A stretch of DNA of 64,000 nt from Haliotis asinina (GCF_037392515.1 NC_090280.1:23565118-23629117), one strand, 5' to 3'. Shown: positions 9,553 to 24,200, counted from the first letter of the stretch. Notes: generated by a model not told the origin, from the sequence alone. A program made the numbers and translations.

Positions 9553-11070
9553 GTTCAACATCTACAAATCCTTACAATTTCAGCTGGAAAAATAAGAGTA
9601 CTCCAGCGAAAGTGAACAGAAAATGTTTTCCACGATGCCCTATTTTACAGAGAACTGTAGTGATATATCGACAGTTATGAGATATGTTCCTGCTTGTCCT
9701 CTACATACCCGGCGAACGTTGATGTTTTCATAACGCCATGATGTATGCAGTTACTGAACAGTGTGTCCTTTCAGCGAGCGGACGCTTGTAAGGAAAAGCT
9801 TTGAGTTTTACTCACAGTATATATAGTACATCAACAACACTGATTTAGCAACATTTTTTCAGTCAATAAAACCTTAACCTTTAAAACATTTTTTAAATCA
9901 ATATAGCTTTAACCTGTTTTATGGAAAACAATTAACCGTTTTACATCTCTCCCACAAATGCTTTCAAAGCTTTACTTTAGTTTTATATGCTGTAAGCTTG
10001 ATCAAACTATTTATTGCATACACAAGGCATGACACACATGTCCCTTATTGTACAGGAATGCTCAGAATTCACAGTACTGCTTTCCTATTTCTGTATTGGT
10101 ATCACTCTGCCCGGAACGTATTCCTCAGGACGTATTTGTCTTAGGACTGACGTATCGTGATCTGTAGCTTAACACCAGCTGACATTTGAACAACTGTTCA
10201 CAACCCGTTTCCTGCAGATATCAGTGAACCATACTTTCTCGTGTAAAGAAATGCTGAATGTGTCATACAGATGGAATGTGAAATATTCCTCTTGAAAATA
10301 ATACAGCAGAGTATTTCTGTACTGTAGCGCCGTAAACAATCTTAACTATGCATGGCTTCAGATCGGACTAAACAACGAGACAGTTTTCAAAGGAGCTGTG
10401 CGTAATAGATCGTTAATGACCAGGAAGGAAGACGTCATTACATGCTGGTTCTTAAAATATGTATTCCAACTACTTCATGTTTCCACTCATTTATCAGTCT
10501 GTCATTAACATGCCCAGCCACCAGTGTCATGCCGTTATAGCCAAACGTGACTGAGAACCGTAGAAATACGTTCTTAACATCTAATACGTCAGCACAATTG
10601 TCACAATATATATTCTAGAAACCACACAGTTGATCTCCGTAACGGGTTATAATAGTCGGTATGGTCGAGTACGTTTACAGTGTCAATGCCACTGTCTATA
10701 TTCTAGAGACCTCAAATGGTCTGTAGTCACGTCAACCGCCCTCGCATGGGTAATGAGAATCAGTATGGTCTTACTTACAATGTCAGTGTCACTGTCTATA
10801 TTCTAGAAAGTCATCCACACTGGCATGGGTTCTGATGAGTATAGCCTTGTAGAAGTCGGTTCTACTCAAATTACTTGATTAAATTAGAATATCATGTCAT
10901 TTAATTACAATGGCCATTTGACATATTGGCTTTGGCACAGACACACTATGAAATTCCTCATACGACACGAATAGTTTATTATTACATGTAATCCAAGGGT
11001 TGAGTAAAACTTGTGTGAACGAGTTGGTCTGCTAGCTTTTAACAATGTATTATTATTATTTATTATCCGT
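9553..11070. other. Intergenic DNA, no gene seen
   Basis: No coding exon was recognised. Short sequence after the transposon (gttcaacatctaca) resembles the start of another 83-bp unit. At 10609-10810 a tatattctaga motif recurs three times at spacings of about 88 and 100 bp, with partly similar sequence between, a weak diverged tandem repeat. Confidence 0.5.
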
Positions 11071-11076
11071 GAATAT

Positions 11077-11305
11077 GCGGGTTACAATGAATCTTCAGCA
11101 CCCCATGCTTGTCCTAAGAGGCGACTGACAGGATCAGGTGGTCAAGGTCTCTGACTAACACGTCATCGTATCCCAGTTGCGTAGATCGACGTTCATGCTG
11201 TTGATCACTTGATTGTCTGGTCCAGGCTCGCTTATCCACAGACCACTGCCATACAGGTGAAATATTGCTGAGTGCGGTGAAAAACTAAACTCACTCACTT
11301 CATCC
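11077..11305 (+). repeat. SINE family B
   Basis: Landmarks are in order: ccccatgcttgtcctaagag, gactgacaggatcaggtggt, gcgtagatcgacgttcatg, attgtctggtccaggctcg, aatattgctgagtgcggtg and aaactcactcac. Confidence 0.88.
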
Positions 11306-12139
11306 ACCCATCCCTTGTTTAAGTTTTGTCTCGTTTCTATATATCAAAAATGAATTCTTACTCCTAAAATTGGTCTTGCATATAATGAAAAGGCCCTCCA
11401 GAACATTCCACTTGCAAAGTGAGTGAAACGGGGTTGTCGCCTACAATTTAACTAATTTCCTCGTGCGAATCGTGTCTGCGGGACACGTGTTAAACAGAAG
11501 CGGCATTGAGTTCACGCCACAGTCAGCGTGTATTGCACGTGCTTAATCCCCGATCTACCTCATGTACCTGCAGCAATCAAATGTATTTGTCTACATTCCC
11601 GCCCCGCCTACTTGTCACACACGCGTTTACTGCGCAGGCTCATCGCATTCGTGTCAAGCAGTAGTATTATGCAAAGATATGTGTCACGATAACCTAACCA
11701 CAGGTTGATTTTTTCGTACCATCAGTTCGCAGACAAAAACGAACTTCATTGTGCCAACCATGCACCTGTCCAGCATCAAGAAGGGGTTTTGCAGTTCACT
11801 GTATACCTGGATATTTCAATCCATAAACATTGGTAAACTTTTAATGCGAGGTTTATTTTTCAGACCATAAAATCTTGCCTCAAGACGTGCTCTCTCACAT
11901 TGTAATGCCACGCCCACTTGATGCCACAGCTGTCATTTCATTCTTGCCTGCCCACGAATACACAGTGGATTGTTCACTACTTACTTGGAATCCTCCATAG
12001 TCATCTTTCTAAGCCTCAACATTTTGACAATGTGCATCTTTGACTATTTTCAAGACCCTTGTCTGGACTATGTGGTTTACGTTCACTCATCATTCATCCA
12101 TTTACCCATAGGGGCACAGTGGTAGAAAATAATCTTTGT
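11306..12139. other. Intergenic DNA, nothing recognised
   Basis: No ORF, splice pattern or repeat family could be supported here. It separates the convergent receptor and ARCN1 genes. Confidence 0.4.
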
Positions 12140-12345
12140 GTCTTTACTGTGATATTGCTGGGAGCAGTGTAAACACTGTGAAGACAGTGAGGGAGGGAGT
12201 GAGTTCAGTTTTGTGTTACTCGTTGCACTTTTCCAGTAATATTTCTGCAAGTGACACCAGAAATGAGCTTCACACATTGTGCCCACGCCAGGAATTAAAC
12301 CCAGGTGTTCAGTGTGCCTTAACCACTAGACTACCCTGTCGCCTC
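12140..12345 (-). repeat. tRNA-derived SINE (family A), minus orientation
   Basis: In inverse orientation it carries the tRNA-like gtagtctagtggttaag head, a decayed box B and the gtgtgaagctcatttctggtg body. It lies just beyond the ARCN1 poly(A) site. Confidence 0.65.
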
Positions 12346-12454
12346 ATATTTGAATGGAAGTGATTATACTTTTTGTCAACATCCGTCAAATTTCCAAGAT
12401 ACTTTAACATTTGCAGCAAATAAAAAAAACTGCTAAATGGACAAAACATTCAAA

Positions 12455-14461
12455 AGCTAAGCATATAGAGCAGTTTATTGGAGTCAACTCACAGTGCATA
12501 CAAATACATAAGAAACTGGTTTCCTCTCTTATGTACATATTTCAACAACAGCGCAGGGAGTGACAGACTTCCAGGTGTATTTACAAAAGAATGACATATA
12601 CAAGACACATTGATAGTTTTATTTACCTACAGTCGTCATTACCATAAATAAGCACTTTGGAGATTAAATGCATTAGCATGTTAACTATTAACCCAAGTAA
12701 CGCAACTGAGAAAAACAGATCATATTGTTATAGTAAATATATTCTGAGGATTACTCAGAAAATACTATATACCGTTAAAGGGCATCACAGAAGTTATTTA
12801 TTTTTAAAAAATAACAATAGAGCACTGACGCAATGTAGGACACAAGGAATGGGCACTGACCATGCAAGGCATTGAACAAGTCCCTGTGGCATAAGTGATC
12901 ACTACCCCACCTCAAAAACACCTGGACACAAATGTCTGGAACAGACCTCATTAGAAGCTAGGGTGATGTTCCTATTATTAAAAATGGATCAGTCTTGTCT
13001 CAAAATAGGTATCATTTACTGCAGCTGCCTGGAGATCAAAGGAATCAGTTCTACACGATGGGTTCATGCAGAAAACAATATTTCCTCAGCCAGAAAAACA
13101 TCAGCCATTTTAAATATTACAGGTATTTGGGTTTGAGACCCCTACTATCTCTAAATAATAAACATAAAGGTAACAAAAATATGGAAAGACCATTGTATTC
13201 GTTCTCAGTTTTGAATTATGAAAGATTGTATACTTAATGACAACTGGACTACATCTTGATAATCTATTGGTTGGTGACTTGCTTTTCCCCCACCTGATCC
13301 TACAACCGTATCTGCTTGCCAGGCATCACGTATTGTCCTGCCATCTTACAAATGATACGCCCTCATTGGCTGCATGAATGTATCTACAATGCATCTTAAT
13401 GATTCATTAAAAACACTGACAGATGTGTCATACGTATTTCATTTTTAGATGCTTCCATGGACACACCTTGGACCTTCAACAGAACATCTTTTGAGTTGAT
13501 CGTGAATGATAAGCTGTCTGCCCTTGATTTGATCCGCAAACTATCTATCTACCAATTAAGTTCCTGCTTGCTGTCATACTCCAACAATGTTCTTGTCAGT
13601 GATCATATTAAGTTAGCCAGTAATGTTTCTGTACTAGTTTCCAGGGGTTGACCACCAGTTTCAGTTGTGCTTCCCCAGTAAACTCTCATGACAAGTATTT
13701 AGCATGCATGATGACTTACTCTTATGGCAACGTACTGAAATGTGTGAAAAAGTTGACAGATATGAGATACTTTATGTTTTATGTACAAAGAGGCTGAAAA
13801 CATGGCCCACGTTTCCCCACACAGAATATATACAAGAACATTCATCGCTTTCTCTCCCACATGATAGAAGAAAACTTGGCTGCTGACTGTCAGACAGTGG
13901 ACTTACGACATTCATCACACATCTCGAAACTCTTAATCAAGAATATTCTGTTCACTTCCGATGGGATGTCACACCAGTTTGTTATCATGTATGGATGATT
14001 CTCAAAGATACATCCTGATGTTACGTGATGTTTCACACAGATACACCATGATGTTTCATGAATTTTTCACGCATGCCAACCGTGATGTTACACAAATGTT
14101 ACACAAGTGACTTCTTCCCCAAGGTGTGTGGATGTTCTTCACCAAATGAATGACAACTATACTGATCTTCAATCCAATGCCTGCTAGTGATCGTATATCA
14201 GCCGTATTCAACCCTAACTTTACTTCGTACACCTGCTTAACATTCACGTGACACCCAAGTTGATATAACTGTATTATAAATATGACATTCTAGCTTCTCA
14301 TGCTGATGTGTGTTACATAATGTAACATCCCTGTTACCTCTTGGTGTTGCTCCATGCATGGCTTCCAAGCTATCATTTCTCTCTCTCAAGTCCACAGCCT
14401 TAATATGTCTTCATAACAGAGTTTAAGTTAACAAGTGTCATATTCTATGGGTACACTGCTA
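12455..14461 (-). other. ARCN1: Probable 3' untranslated region of ARCN1
   Basis: About 2 kb between the ARCN1 stop codon and a consensus AATAAA on the minus strand holds no coding exon and, unlike its surroundings, no SINE. That is what a mature 3' UTR would look like. The extent is inferred from the poly(A) signal only. Confidence 0.5.
12474..12479 (-). terminator. ARCN1: AATAAA poly(A) signal, candidate ARCN1 3' end
   Basis: TTTATT on the + strand reads AATAAA on the minus strand, about 2 kb past the ARCN1 stop. Cleavage would fall near 12455. Other AATAAA-like sites closer to the stop could be used instead. Confidence 0.45.
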
Positions 14462-17400
14462 TTACACTATCTCATACTTGTCCACGTAGAAGAGAACTTC
14501 GTCGGAGTACTTGACTGATTGGTCATCTTCGACTGACCTCACATCCTTGATCTGAAGTAAGAGAAATCAATCAGTGCTGCAGTTCCTTGTGTCGGACAAA
14601 TGGATGGAATGCATGTACAGGATTTACTGGCCTTCATGCCAAGCCAAGCAAAGAAACAAGAATTAATTTCTTTCAACAAATACATCTACACATTAAAATT
14701 AAGAGTGTTCCTAATACAAAAACTAATGTTACATCTTGGATAAACCAGCATTGTATCTTTACAAAATGCAGGTTTTGTTCAACTCTCAAAGGCCAGTAGA
14801 AATGGGAAGTTGCCTCACCTGAATATCACAATAAGATTTCTTAGAGACAAAGGAAACATTGACAGGGAAGAAGTCATCTGGATGGCCTGCTATGGAGAAC
14901 TCAAGGCTGCCCGACTTGTTGGCGGCATCGATGACAGGCATGGTCCACTTGAGTTGGTGGGCGCGGGAATCATACTGATAGTCTCCATCACAGTCACCGA
15001 CCACAGGAGCACCCACTCCAGATCTGTAATAACATCATCGTTTTAAGGGGGGCATTTATGTCTGTCTGAAAGTCAAGGATAAGCCTTATTCAATCTGTAT
15101 TAAATGAGTCAGGGGGTACAGTTTCATGCAGCTTCTACCAATATTGGCACCTCAAATGATCTCCACATCACACGTCTTTGACATGAGCAAAACCAAAAGT
15201 TTGAAGTGAGATGAATGACCACAATGAGTCAGGTCATGTCAAGTCATATCAAACATGGGTGACTGAGCTTAGTATGATGCTGAACTCTGCAATATTCCAG
15301 CTATATGGCAACGATCTGTAAATAATTCAGTCTCGACCAGACAATCCAGTAGTCGACTGCATGACGGGAACTTTTATCTCAGGGTGTAATGCTATTCATG
15401 CAAGCTGGCATTATTCCAGTGATCCATGATGTAAGTGAATAATTCATCCTGCTTCAGACAAACTGGTAGTCATCCATAAAAATAACCCTTGGCATAATTA
15501 CAAGCTGTCACAGGTGTACTGCACATTACTTGGTCTATAATAAAGACAAGGTCCAATGAGATACACGGAAAGGATGCATGTGCAAGATTTGTCAAATATT
15601 CCAACAGCAAGATCATATACTCACGGACAAGGTATAGATATAACAACATCTTCAAGTTCGAGTTCTGTTCTTTCCAACTCAAACTCAATATTGACATCGC
15701 AGCCACTGCCTGTCTCGGACGGCCAGCAGTTGACTGAAACACATACAAATCTGTTAGCAAACAACATGAAGTGGCCAACTGTACATGGCCAACTGGACAA
15801 AGCAATCATAGTACCAGGACTTATTAAACCTCTGCTTAAGTGTAGGAAATACAATCACCTAAGTTCTAAGAAAAACCTGTCTGCAGCAACTTCCCCTACT
15901 CCAAAACTTTAGAAAAGACAAATGTTGATACTCAAGGATTGTTTTGTGTAATTTCAATCTTAATTTATGAGTTTTCGTTAACCCCACACAAATTATAGAC
16001 AATAACAAGAACTACACAAGAGCACATCTGCACTGAGTGTACCTTGGTGACGCATTTTGTACAGATTGTACTCATCAGACCAATCAGACTTAATTTGGAA
16101 CACCATGGCACAAATTATCTAAAATTTGAGATCATCACACAACTCAGAGAGAACCCCATCCTCGATATCTCCAGGGTATACGTTCCGATAAGTCTCCACT
16201 ATACCCTGGACACATCTACAGCTCTGCCAGATAAATTTATTACCTCCCTTTGCTGGCTCCGCCTTCTCACAGTAGCCAATCAGCTAAGCCGTCGTTATAA
16301 CTGTGCTTGCCAGTGTCAACAAAGGTAGCAGTCGCAACTGCAAAGGTTTGCTCGCAGTGCGTCCCAGATTTTAGGGAGATCATACAAACAAATTGACAGG
16401 TCCGAAACTTTAAAACAACATATGCAAGAACTCCTTCTACCTCTTCCAGAGAACCTCTGCATGGTTTCTGTTGCCAAGTATAATCGGTTAGATAATTAAA
16501 AAAACGAAAGTGAGTTGTGATTGGTTCGCTCAACTTCCCAGCGTAAACACCTCACTGGATCAAAAGACAGTCAAGGGAGGTAATAAATTTATCTGGCAGA
16601 GCCGTAGATGTAGAACGTATACCCTGGAGATATCGAGGATGAGAGAACCCAGACTCTCAACAAACCACCAAAAAAAGGTCTCTTGAATTAAGGTGGATTT
16701 TTGAGCTCCACATGTTCCAACTGCAAGGACTCCATGATGGGATAGTAGGTTAAAATATACCCTTTTTCACCTACTGTACTTTTTAACCACACGATTCTAG
16801 CTAAATGACAAGGAATCAAGTGGACCAGACAATCCTGTGATTGATTCCATGAGGTCTCATCTACTGAAGAGATCAGACAACATGCTATCAATCTGGTCCT
16901 GACCACCTCATCTGTTTTGTACACTGTTATGACAAGCAATATGTTGCTGCATACCCACAACATCTGCAAACCAAGTGTTACAGTGGAGTAGGAATGGAAA
17001 TTAGGTAAAAGACATTTGTATATAGATTCACCAATAAATCACTTTTAATCACAGTTATTGACCAGTTTGACAGACTGAAACAGCCCTGTATTGACTTTTT
17101 TTGGGGGGGGTGGTAGGGGAGGGGAGACACATCCAGTATGTACGTGGTCATCAGTGAGAAGGTGGGTTGGTTACATGCCACTTTTCAAATATTTAAAAAA
17201 TTCATGAACGGACAGTCTAAAAGAGGAATTGGTTTCGATCATTTGGAGAATGAGACTTATCTTAAGCATGGTTGAGACTCACTTGACAAGGGCATGAGAG
17301 ACTCATCCTGAGTCTGTAGTCGCCACTTGAGGACTCCAATGTCTGTGTTGAGGGGAAAGGGTTTGTCAGGGTTCTTCAGTCCAATATTTGAGGATGCAAG

Positions 17401-18260
17401 GAACATCTTCTTGTCTATGTTAGGGTGGGTCTGTGAACAAATAATACAAATAAAAAGTGAGAAAGTTTGCCTAAGAAAAGAATAGTTGTGAATGTTAAGG
17501 TTGGAGGAAGATCAAAGGGAGACAACTTTTGGTGAAACTCGAGTTGGATTTTGATCAGAATTTATCTGAACGAAGGGACACAACTCACTCTTGTACATGT
17601 TGTGAACCATAATAGGTTAAGGATCAAGATCAACTACATAGACATGTTATGAACCCACTGTTTCAAAAACAGGAATACAGTAACCTAAACTGTAGCTCAA
17701 TTTGTATACTACCAGTCTCTGTTCTTAAGTTCTGTGGATATGATCATGTTCAGGTTGAAAAAACACCAGAAGCAAAGGACAACTCAAATGTTTGTTATTA
17801 AACCTGCTCTTGGCAACATATAACCTATATGGCAGCAACCTGAAAATAACCAAGACGGGACCAGACAATCCAGTGATCAACTGCCTGGTCACTGATCTGC
17901 ATCTGGGATAGTGAAAAGAGTCAACCACCCAATCCCAATAGCCACACTTCTACAAACAAACACAGGTTACTGAAGACTGATGCTAACCCTTACCTTCACA
18001 GTCAGTGAATGAATTATTGCCAAAGAATGGTTTCCGGGTATTTAAGCAAAATCATAGTTGGAGACGCCAGAAATAGGCTTACAACAGTACATACCTGCAT
18101 TTGAACACCTTTGTCATCATTGGTTGCCAAAATAATTCTGACACGGCCATTGGTATCATCGGTTATCTTGAGTTTGATCATGCCAAGCACTTCCATGTTC
18201 TGCAAACCTCCATCACGACCAGCTGTCACGGAAATCTTCTCCTCAACCACTATATGGACA
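14462..18260 (-). CDS. ARCN1: ARCN1 exons 8-12: mu-homology domain
   Basis: These five exons encode residues about 269-507, the C-terminal mu-homology domain shared with AP-complex mu subunits, which binds tethering factors and tryptophan-type cargo motifs in the family. Exon 8 opens with [10 protein letters not shown] and GRDGGLQNM. Exon 10 carries INCWPSETG. Exon 11 carries KWTMPVIDA and [11 protein letters not shown]. Exon 12 ends the protein. Exon 8 enters with one base completing a codon, so it can accept exon 7 of either ARCN1 copy. No second copy of any of these exons was found in the window. Confidence 0.93.
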
Positions 18261-21200
18261 CTGAAATGCAGACGTACACTGTCAGATCTTGCAGTAAAAT
18301 ACTCCAGGACACCACAAAGTTTCTAAACTTGTGGTTTGATTTAAAGCCTTAAACTGCATTATTCCAGTCATGACAGCAGAGGAGGAACACTTTTCATTGA
18401 CAGACAACTTCTTTATTGCAACAGATGCACTGTTTTGTATATATGCTAACACTTATGAGACAAATGATGCATCTACTGCAACAAAAAGAGTGAGCGAGCG
18501 AGAGTGGTTGATTTTAGGCCATTCCAAGGCAGGGACCAAAAACGGTCTTCACACATTGTACCCATGTTAGGAATCAAACGCCTTGTCTTCAGCGTGACGA
18601 GCAGATACTTTAAACAAGAGGCTATCCCACCAAGACTACAACAAAAAGTTGTCTATCCATAAATTGCATTCTTCTTCTTCATACTAGCTTCTAAAGGCCA
18701 CTAAAAGAATTCCTATGTCAGCAGTTTCAAATTACTTGAGCCTGGATCAGATAATCTAGTGACTGACATCATGAAGACCAATCTATGCATTTGGAATAAG
18801 ACAACATGCATCAACAAAGTCTCTGAAAGTTACCATGCCATCAGATTAATCTGCAACAGACAGGAATCTGTGGTATTGCTGATTAAGATGAAAGAAGATC
18901 TGCACTTCCTGTCACTAATGGGAACTTACCAAGAGGGTCAATGTGTCTTAGCCATACCTCTAATATTAAATGCTAGAAAAACAGGGACCAGATTCAAATA
19001 CTAATGGAGCAAACCTTCAGGACCACAGTGACTTCATTTGAGCACAAGGTCAAGATTAGACATTTTATTTTCATGGTGTACTCAAGGTGAGAGCGGGACA
19101 ATAACTATAACTGTCCATGGAACAATTCATTTCTCCTTGCATGTCTTGCAGCCATAACCTATGGGAGACAAAAGTGTGTCTGTTCAGATGTCTGAGATTC
19201 TTCGAGGAAACACCATGTGACAAGTGCTTCTTTATTTTCATCACCTCTCTTCATTTTCCTCTCTTTCTTACGAGTAAGCCCATGGAGGGCCAAACCCGCC
19301 TTATCAAGAGGTCTAAATGGAGGACTATACAAAGCATCGAGAGAGAAAGCATGGGAGGTCCATGCCCTTTTTATGGAGAATACAAACTTCAGAATTATGA
19401 CTATCAAACATAGGGGACCCAATGGAGTATGACCATCTAATAAAGGACGAGTGAGTGAGTGAGTGAGTGAGTGAGCGAGCCTCTAGAGGGGTACTCGTGA
19501 TAAAAGCTTCACGTATCGTACCCATGTAGGGAATCTAACCTGAGTCTTCTGCATGATGAGCAAACACTTTAACCACTAGGCTACCCCACTACTCCTGCCA
19601 CTAGAATACATTTGAACTGATGATGTACTATGTATCCAAATACAAAGATGAGTAGTTCCTCCATACATGAACATATATCCTTCACATACAACTACATCAT
19701 ATAGATCATATCTGTTGTCTCTTATTACCTCTCTTGATTGGCTGCTGGTGTTGACATTTTGGCGACAGTTGAAGACATGGACTTGTTTGAATCAACCACC
19801 TCTGCAAAATCATACAGTAATTATTGACCTTGTGATTGAAGACGTTATGCCAATATACCGAGTAAGCAGGTTCGATGCCACAACTACATGGCAGCTGTCT
19901 GTAAATAACTGAGTCTGGATCGGACAATCCATCAACAGCATGAGCATTGATCTGTGCAATTGGGAACCAATGATATGTCAACCAAGTCGGCGAGTCTGAC
20001 CACCCAATCATGGTGGCCAATATCCTAAAACGGACCTTCAAGAGTCTTATGCCACATATCTTCTTCTCGGGTAAATAATTGAACCTGGGCCTTTATAACA
20101 AGGAGTCATTTAGAAGGCAGGTCAAATATCCTCAAACCAGTGGCCCATAAGACAAACACACCACACAGCCAGCACACAGCCAGCACATACAGTCAGCACA
20201 GTCTTCAAGGATTGTCAAACTGAAAATTTCAAATAATACATGAAAAAACATACAAAGAATGACAGACGCAGACAAAAAGCTTACTTTCTCCCTCTGACTC
20301 GAGCTGCCCTACGAATGTGTCCACATCCTTCTTCTTGGTGCTCAGCTTGAGCGCCTTGCTTGGACCAGTAGGTTTGCTGAAGAACGAAAAAGGGGACATG
20401 TTACAGAGAATACATGTTAGTCACCTCCTACAACAACATTCACTGGGTTGCTGAAGATCAATCCTACCCTGGATTTCCACATGTTCAGTAGAAATAAGGA
20501 AATCATGGTGAAACAGCACCTTGTTTAGGAGTTACAAATACATTACCTTCATGACAGTGGACATGATGCAGCTTAGTTATTAACTAACCTTGGTTGAGAG
20601 TATGATGATTTGACAGGTTCTACAGGTGTCGGTTCAAATACTGTGTCTGATCTGTAAGTATTGCTACCGAATCCCCCTGAGCCACTGAAGCCGGACCGAG
20701 ACCCCTTGGCCATATCTCGCTGCCTCTGTTGTATTTCCTTGGCTTTCTTCCTCATCTGGTCCCGGGCTTCACGCTCTTGGGTCTGAAGCACGACAGAGTC
20801 AAAGTTTGGTCAAAAATAATCTAATTTGACAAAACTCATTTTCGGACACAGGAGAGCAAGAGTTAGAATACTGCTGCAATATGTTAGTCCCCAGTAAATG
20901 ATCAAGTCTGGATTATTCATACAACAGAATGAGCAACAATCTGAGTCAGTGGGGTTCCATAACACTATCTGTTGTTGTTACTATCAATTAATCAGTTAAA
21001 TTCCTCAATTTAAACACTTCATATTGTCTGTGAACCTGGTCTACCAAGGACGCAAATCCATCTAAGATTTGTCAACAAAATGTAATCTAGATCATAAGTC
21101 TCCAACTACATAATGATCATTACTGGGCATTGTGGGGAGTGATATAACTTTAACAGTACTGCAGCAAAATCCTGCCAAAGGACACAAGAATTAAAATCTA

Positions 21201-24200
21201 GGTCATCAGGATGAGAAAACACTTCATGTTCAACCATAAGGCTCCACCTGATCTAAGTTGTATTGCACACTAATAAGTGCATCTTAGTCAAGGATATTGT
21301 TTCAATCCTACAAACTCAATCAATTAAACATGAACATAAATGAGACAGTAATTAAGTGCATGCGAGTCTAGTTTTATGCCACTTTTAGCAATATTCCATC
21401 AATTACACGGTGGGGGAACACCAGAAATTGTCCCCATTATGCTCATGTGGAGAAGTGAACACTGGTCTTTGTCTTGTCAAGCTAACACTTTAATCACTAG
21501 GCTGCCCCACAATATACTAGCAGTCTTAGAACAAAACATAGTGATCTTAGCTAGAAGTTTAAAGTGAAAATGGGATTGAAACTGCAATACATTTTCTCTG
21601 TATTCCCTGTAACTCTGGAGTCTAATGCAGGTTGGTTTGGTTCTTGTTAAATGCCGCACTCAGCAATATTCCAGCTACATGGAGGCAGACTGTAAATAAC
21701 AGAAGTGGCATACGATGACATGTGTCAACCAAGTAAGTAAGTCTGACCACCTGATGCTATTTGTCAGCTTTTACAATAAGTATGAGGTGCTGAAGACCAA
21801 TTCTAACCATGGTCTTCATAGGGTATCTTGTGCAGGTAATCATGGGAGACAACTCACCTGTCTGACAGCCTGGAACACCTTCTCTTCATGGGAGTCCATC
21901 TCTGTGAATGTGCGTATTTGAGCAAGGTTGACATTCTCTCTGTAGCCAAGGGCAACAATCTCATCAAAGGCAAATATCAGTGAGAATGACTGGTCCACTA
22001 TTTCGGACTCCTCCATGTTGCGACAATACTCTGGTATCTAAATGAAAGGAATGAAATTATAACAGTTGCTCAGAGGACATGGAACTGGGGACATGCAGAC
22101 TGGAGCTGCAGAAATATTTCATGTAATATGATGTATGAACACACCCTCATATAGAGACATTGTGCTCAGAAACCTTTGAACAATTAGGTTGAATCTGTAT
22201 ATGAATGATCTGGGTTTGAAATGGGCTATAAATAGTACGCCAAGGCAGTTTCGTAAAAACAATGAAACTGCATTTGAATCAACAATGATAGGTTTCTGGA
22301 ATAGAGAAAGGGACATAACTCTGCATGGGAATTGAGAAGCTTTAGGTGGCTCAGACACGTGACCATGATTTCAATCCAGAATCACAGTTCTGACTTTCCT
22401 GACTGAGTGCTGAACATTTTTAGAATTAAAAAGTCATCACTGCTATTAATGACAAAAATTATACCTACCACCTTAGCAAAGAGGCGAAGGGTCTCCAGAT
22501 CCTCCAGGATGTTGCTGGCCTTGGTGGTGATGAGCAACATGTACAGTTTCTCTAATGGCTGGTATACATATCTCACACTCTCTGTCTCAACAAATGTGTG
22601 CTGCTTGCCAGTGTTCATCAACTTGGGAAAAGCAGCAAGTAAACCCTCTATGCGTGATCGAGTCATCTCCACAAACTGTCGGGATATTATGGCTGTGGGG
22701 TACAAAGAGGATAATGAAGGCAATGCCTAAAGATCTATAGATTATGACAATACCTCAAATATGATGCTGGTGAACCAAACTACAGCTGCTTGCATATATC
22801 AATCTTTCCAGATCATCAAGAAGTTGCATGAGTTCACTAGACTGAGTGATTAACACTAACGACAAGGGTAAAATTTTCATTCAGCCCCATCACTGTAGTA
22901 AATCAATAATGTCTGAAATACACACGAAGGCAGAAACTGCATTCAGTTGAACAGTCTCTGAAGGAAGCTTACAAATACATCCCTTAATTCAGAAAGCCTT
23001 AAAAATCCCCATGTTAGGTTGTGTATTAACAAAAAATCTGGAATGGATTGTCTATGATTTAAATCCATCCTGTAGGCCCCAGCAAATAACAAACACAACT
23101 CTGCTTAATGTTACATCACTGAGACATTAGAAATGGGCTACACACAATAAATAATGCTTTTCGGCATGTGGTGCTGTGCATAAGCTGAGGTCACAATCAG
23201 GTGAAGTTAAGCAATGATGGACGTGTAGAGTGCTCGGATGGGTGACAGGCAGCTTAACTCCTCAGAGTTTCTAGGCCTTTAGTCCTGCCCCACAACGAAG
23301 CACATGACACATGTGGTCTCACCCTAGGTCAGTGAGTTTGCTCCAAATTGCCTCTGTTCACCCAGCAGAAAATGGGTTACCGGTGGAATAAGTCATGTAA
23401 CCATAACCTTCTGGCGCCTACCAGGCAGCTTGGGTTACCCGGGGTAAAAATATGCTTGCTTTGACTGTTAGCGCTATGAGCATTCACCTAGTGAATGGAG
23501 TTTGGTGCAATATAAATGCACATATTATTAAATTCTACAAGTTTCAGTATGAACAACAGCAATTAAACAACAATTTATTAAAAATTTACGGGGAAAAAAT
23601 GATTTTTTTTTATCCTTTTCCACTCAATTGATTCTTTAACTCAAATTTATGTAACTGCAAATAATACACATGACATTAAAGGACGTACCTTTCCCTGCCT
23701 TATTGCACACAGCGGCAGCCAACAAAACCTGAATATAGCAAAGGAACAAGCATACTTATTAAAATTAGTACAGTGTACATACTTCTTGTCTATAGACTCA
23801 AAACATTCCAGTTCAAGCATGTACTACGAGCATCCAGTACTACAAAGATCATTACTTTGATAATGAAACAACAAAACTGATACATCCTAATAAAGCGAAG
23901 TTGACCAATTCTGACTTTGGATACATCAGTCCCATTCTTTTCCCACTGTGGTTACTCCTATCACATCTCTGTTCTAAAACAGCGATTTCATCATGCGAGT
24001 TTTCAAGAGTCGCGATTGGAAGCGTTCAGATTTAGTTGTGCAATCAGAGGCACTGTTTCAAGAATGATCATTGCAAGATCTCAGTAATTTCCAAATGCAT
24101 CGGGAAAACTTGCCACTACCAGTTTTGTTTCTACAAACACACCATGGCGATTGATCCTACAGTCTCTTTTGCCAGTTTCTGATTTTCAGTTAAATGTGAA

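Noticed and set aside
23155..23535. Functional 5S rRNA gene
   Set aside because: Only the internal promoter region resembles 5S; the 5' part is poorly conserved and an unrelated SINE body follows.
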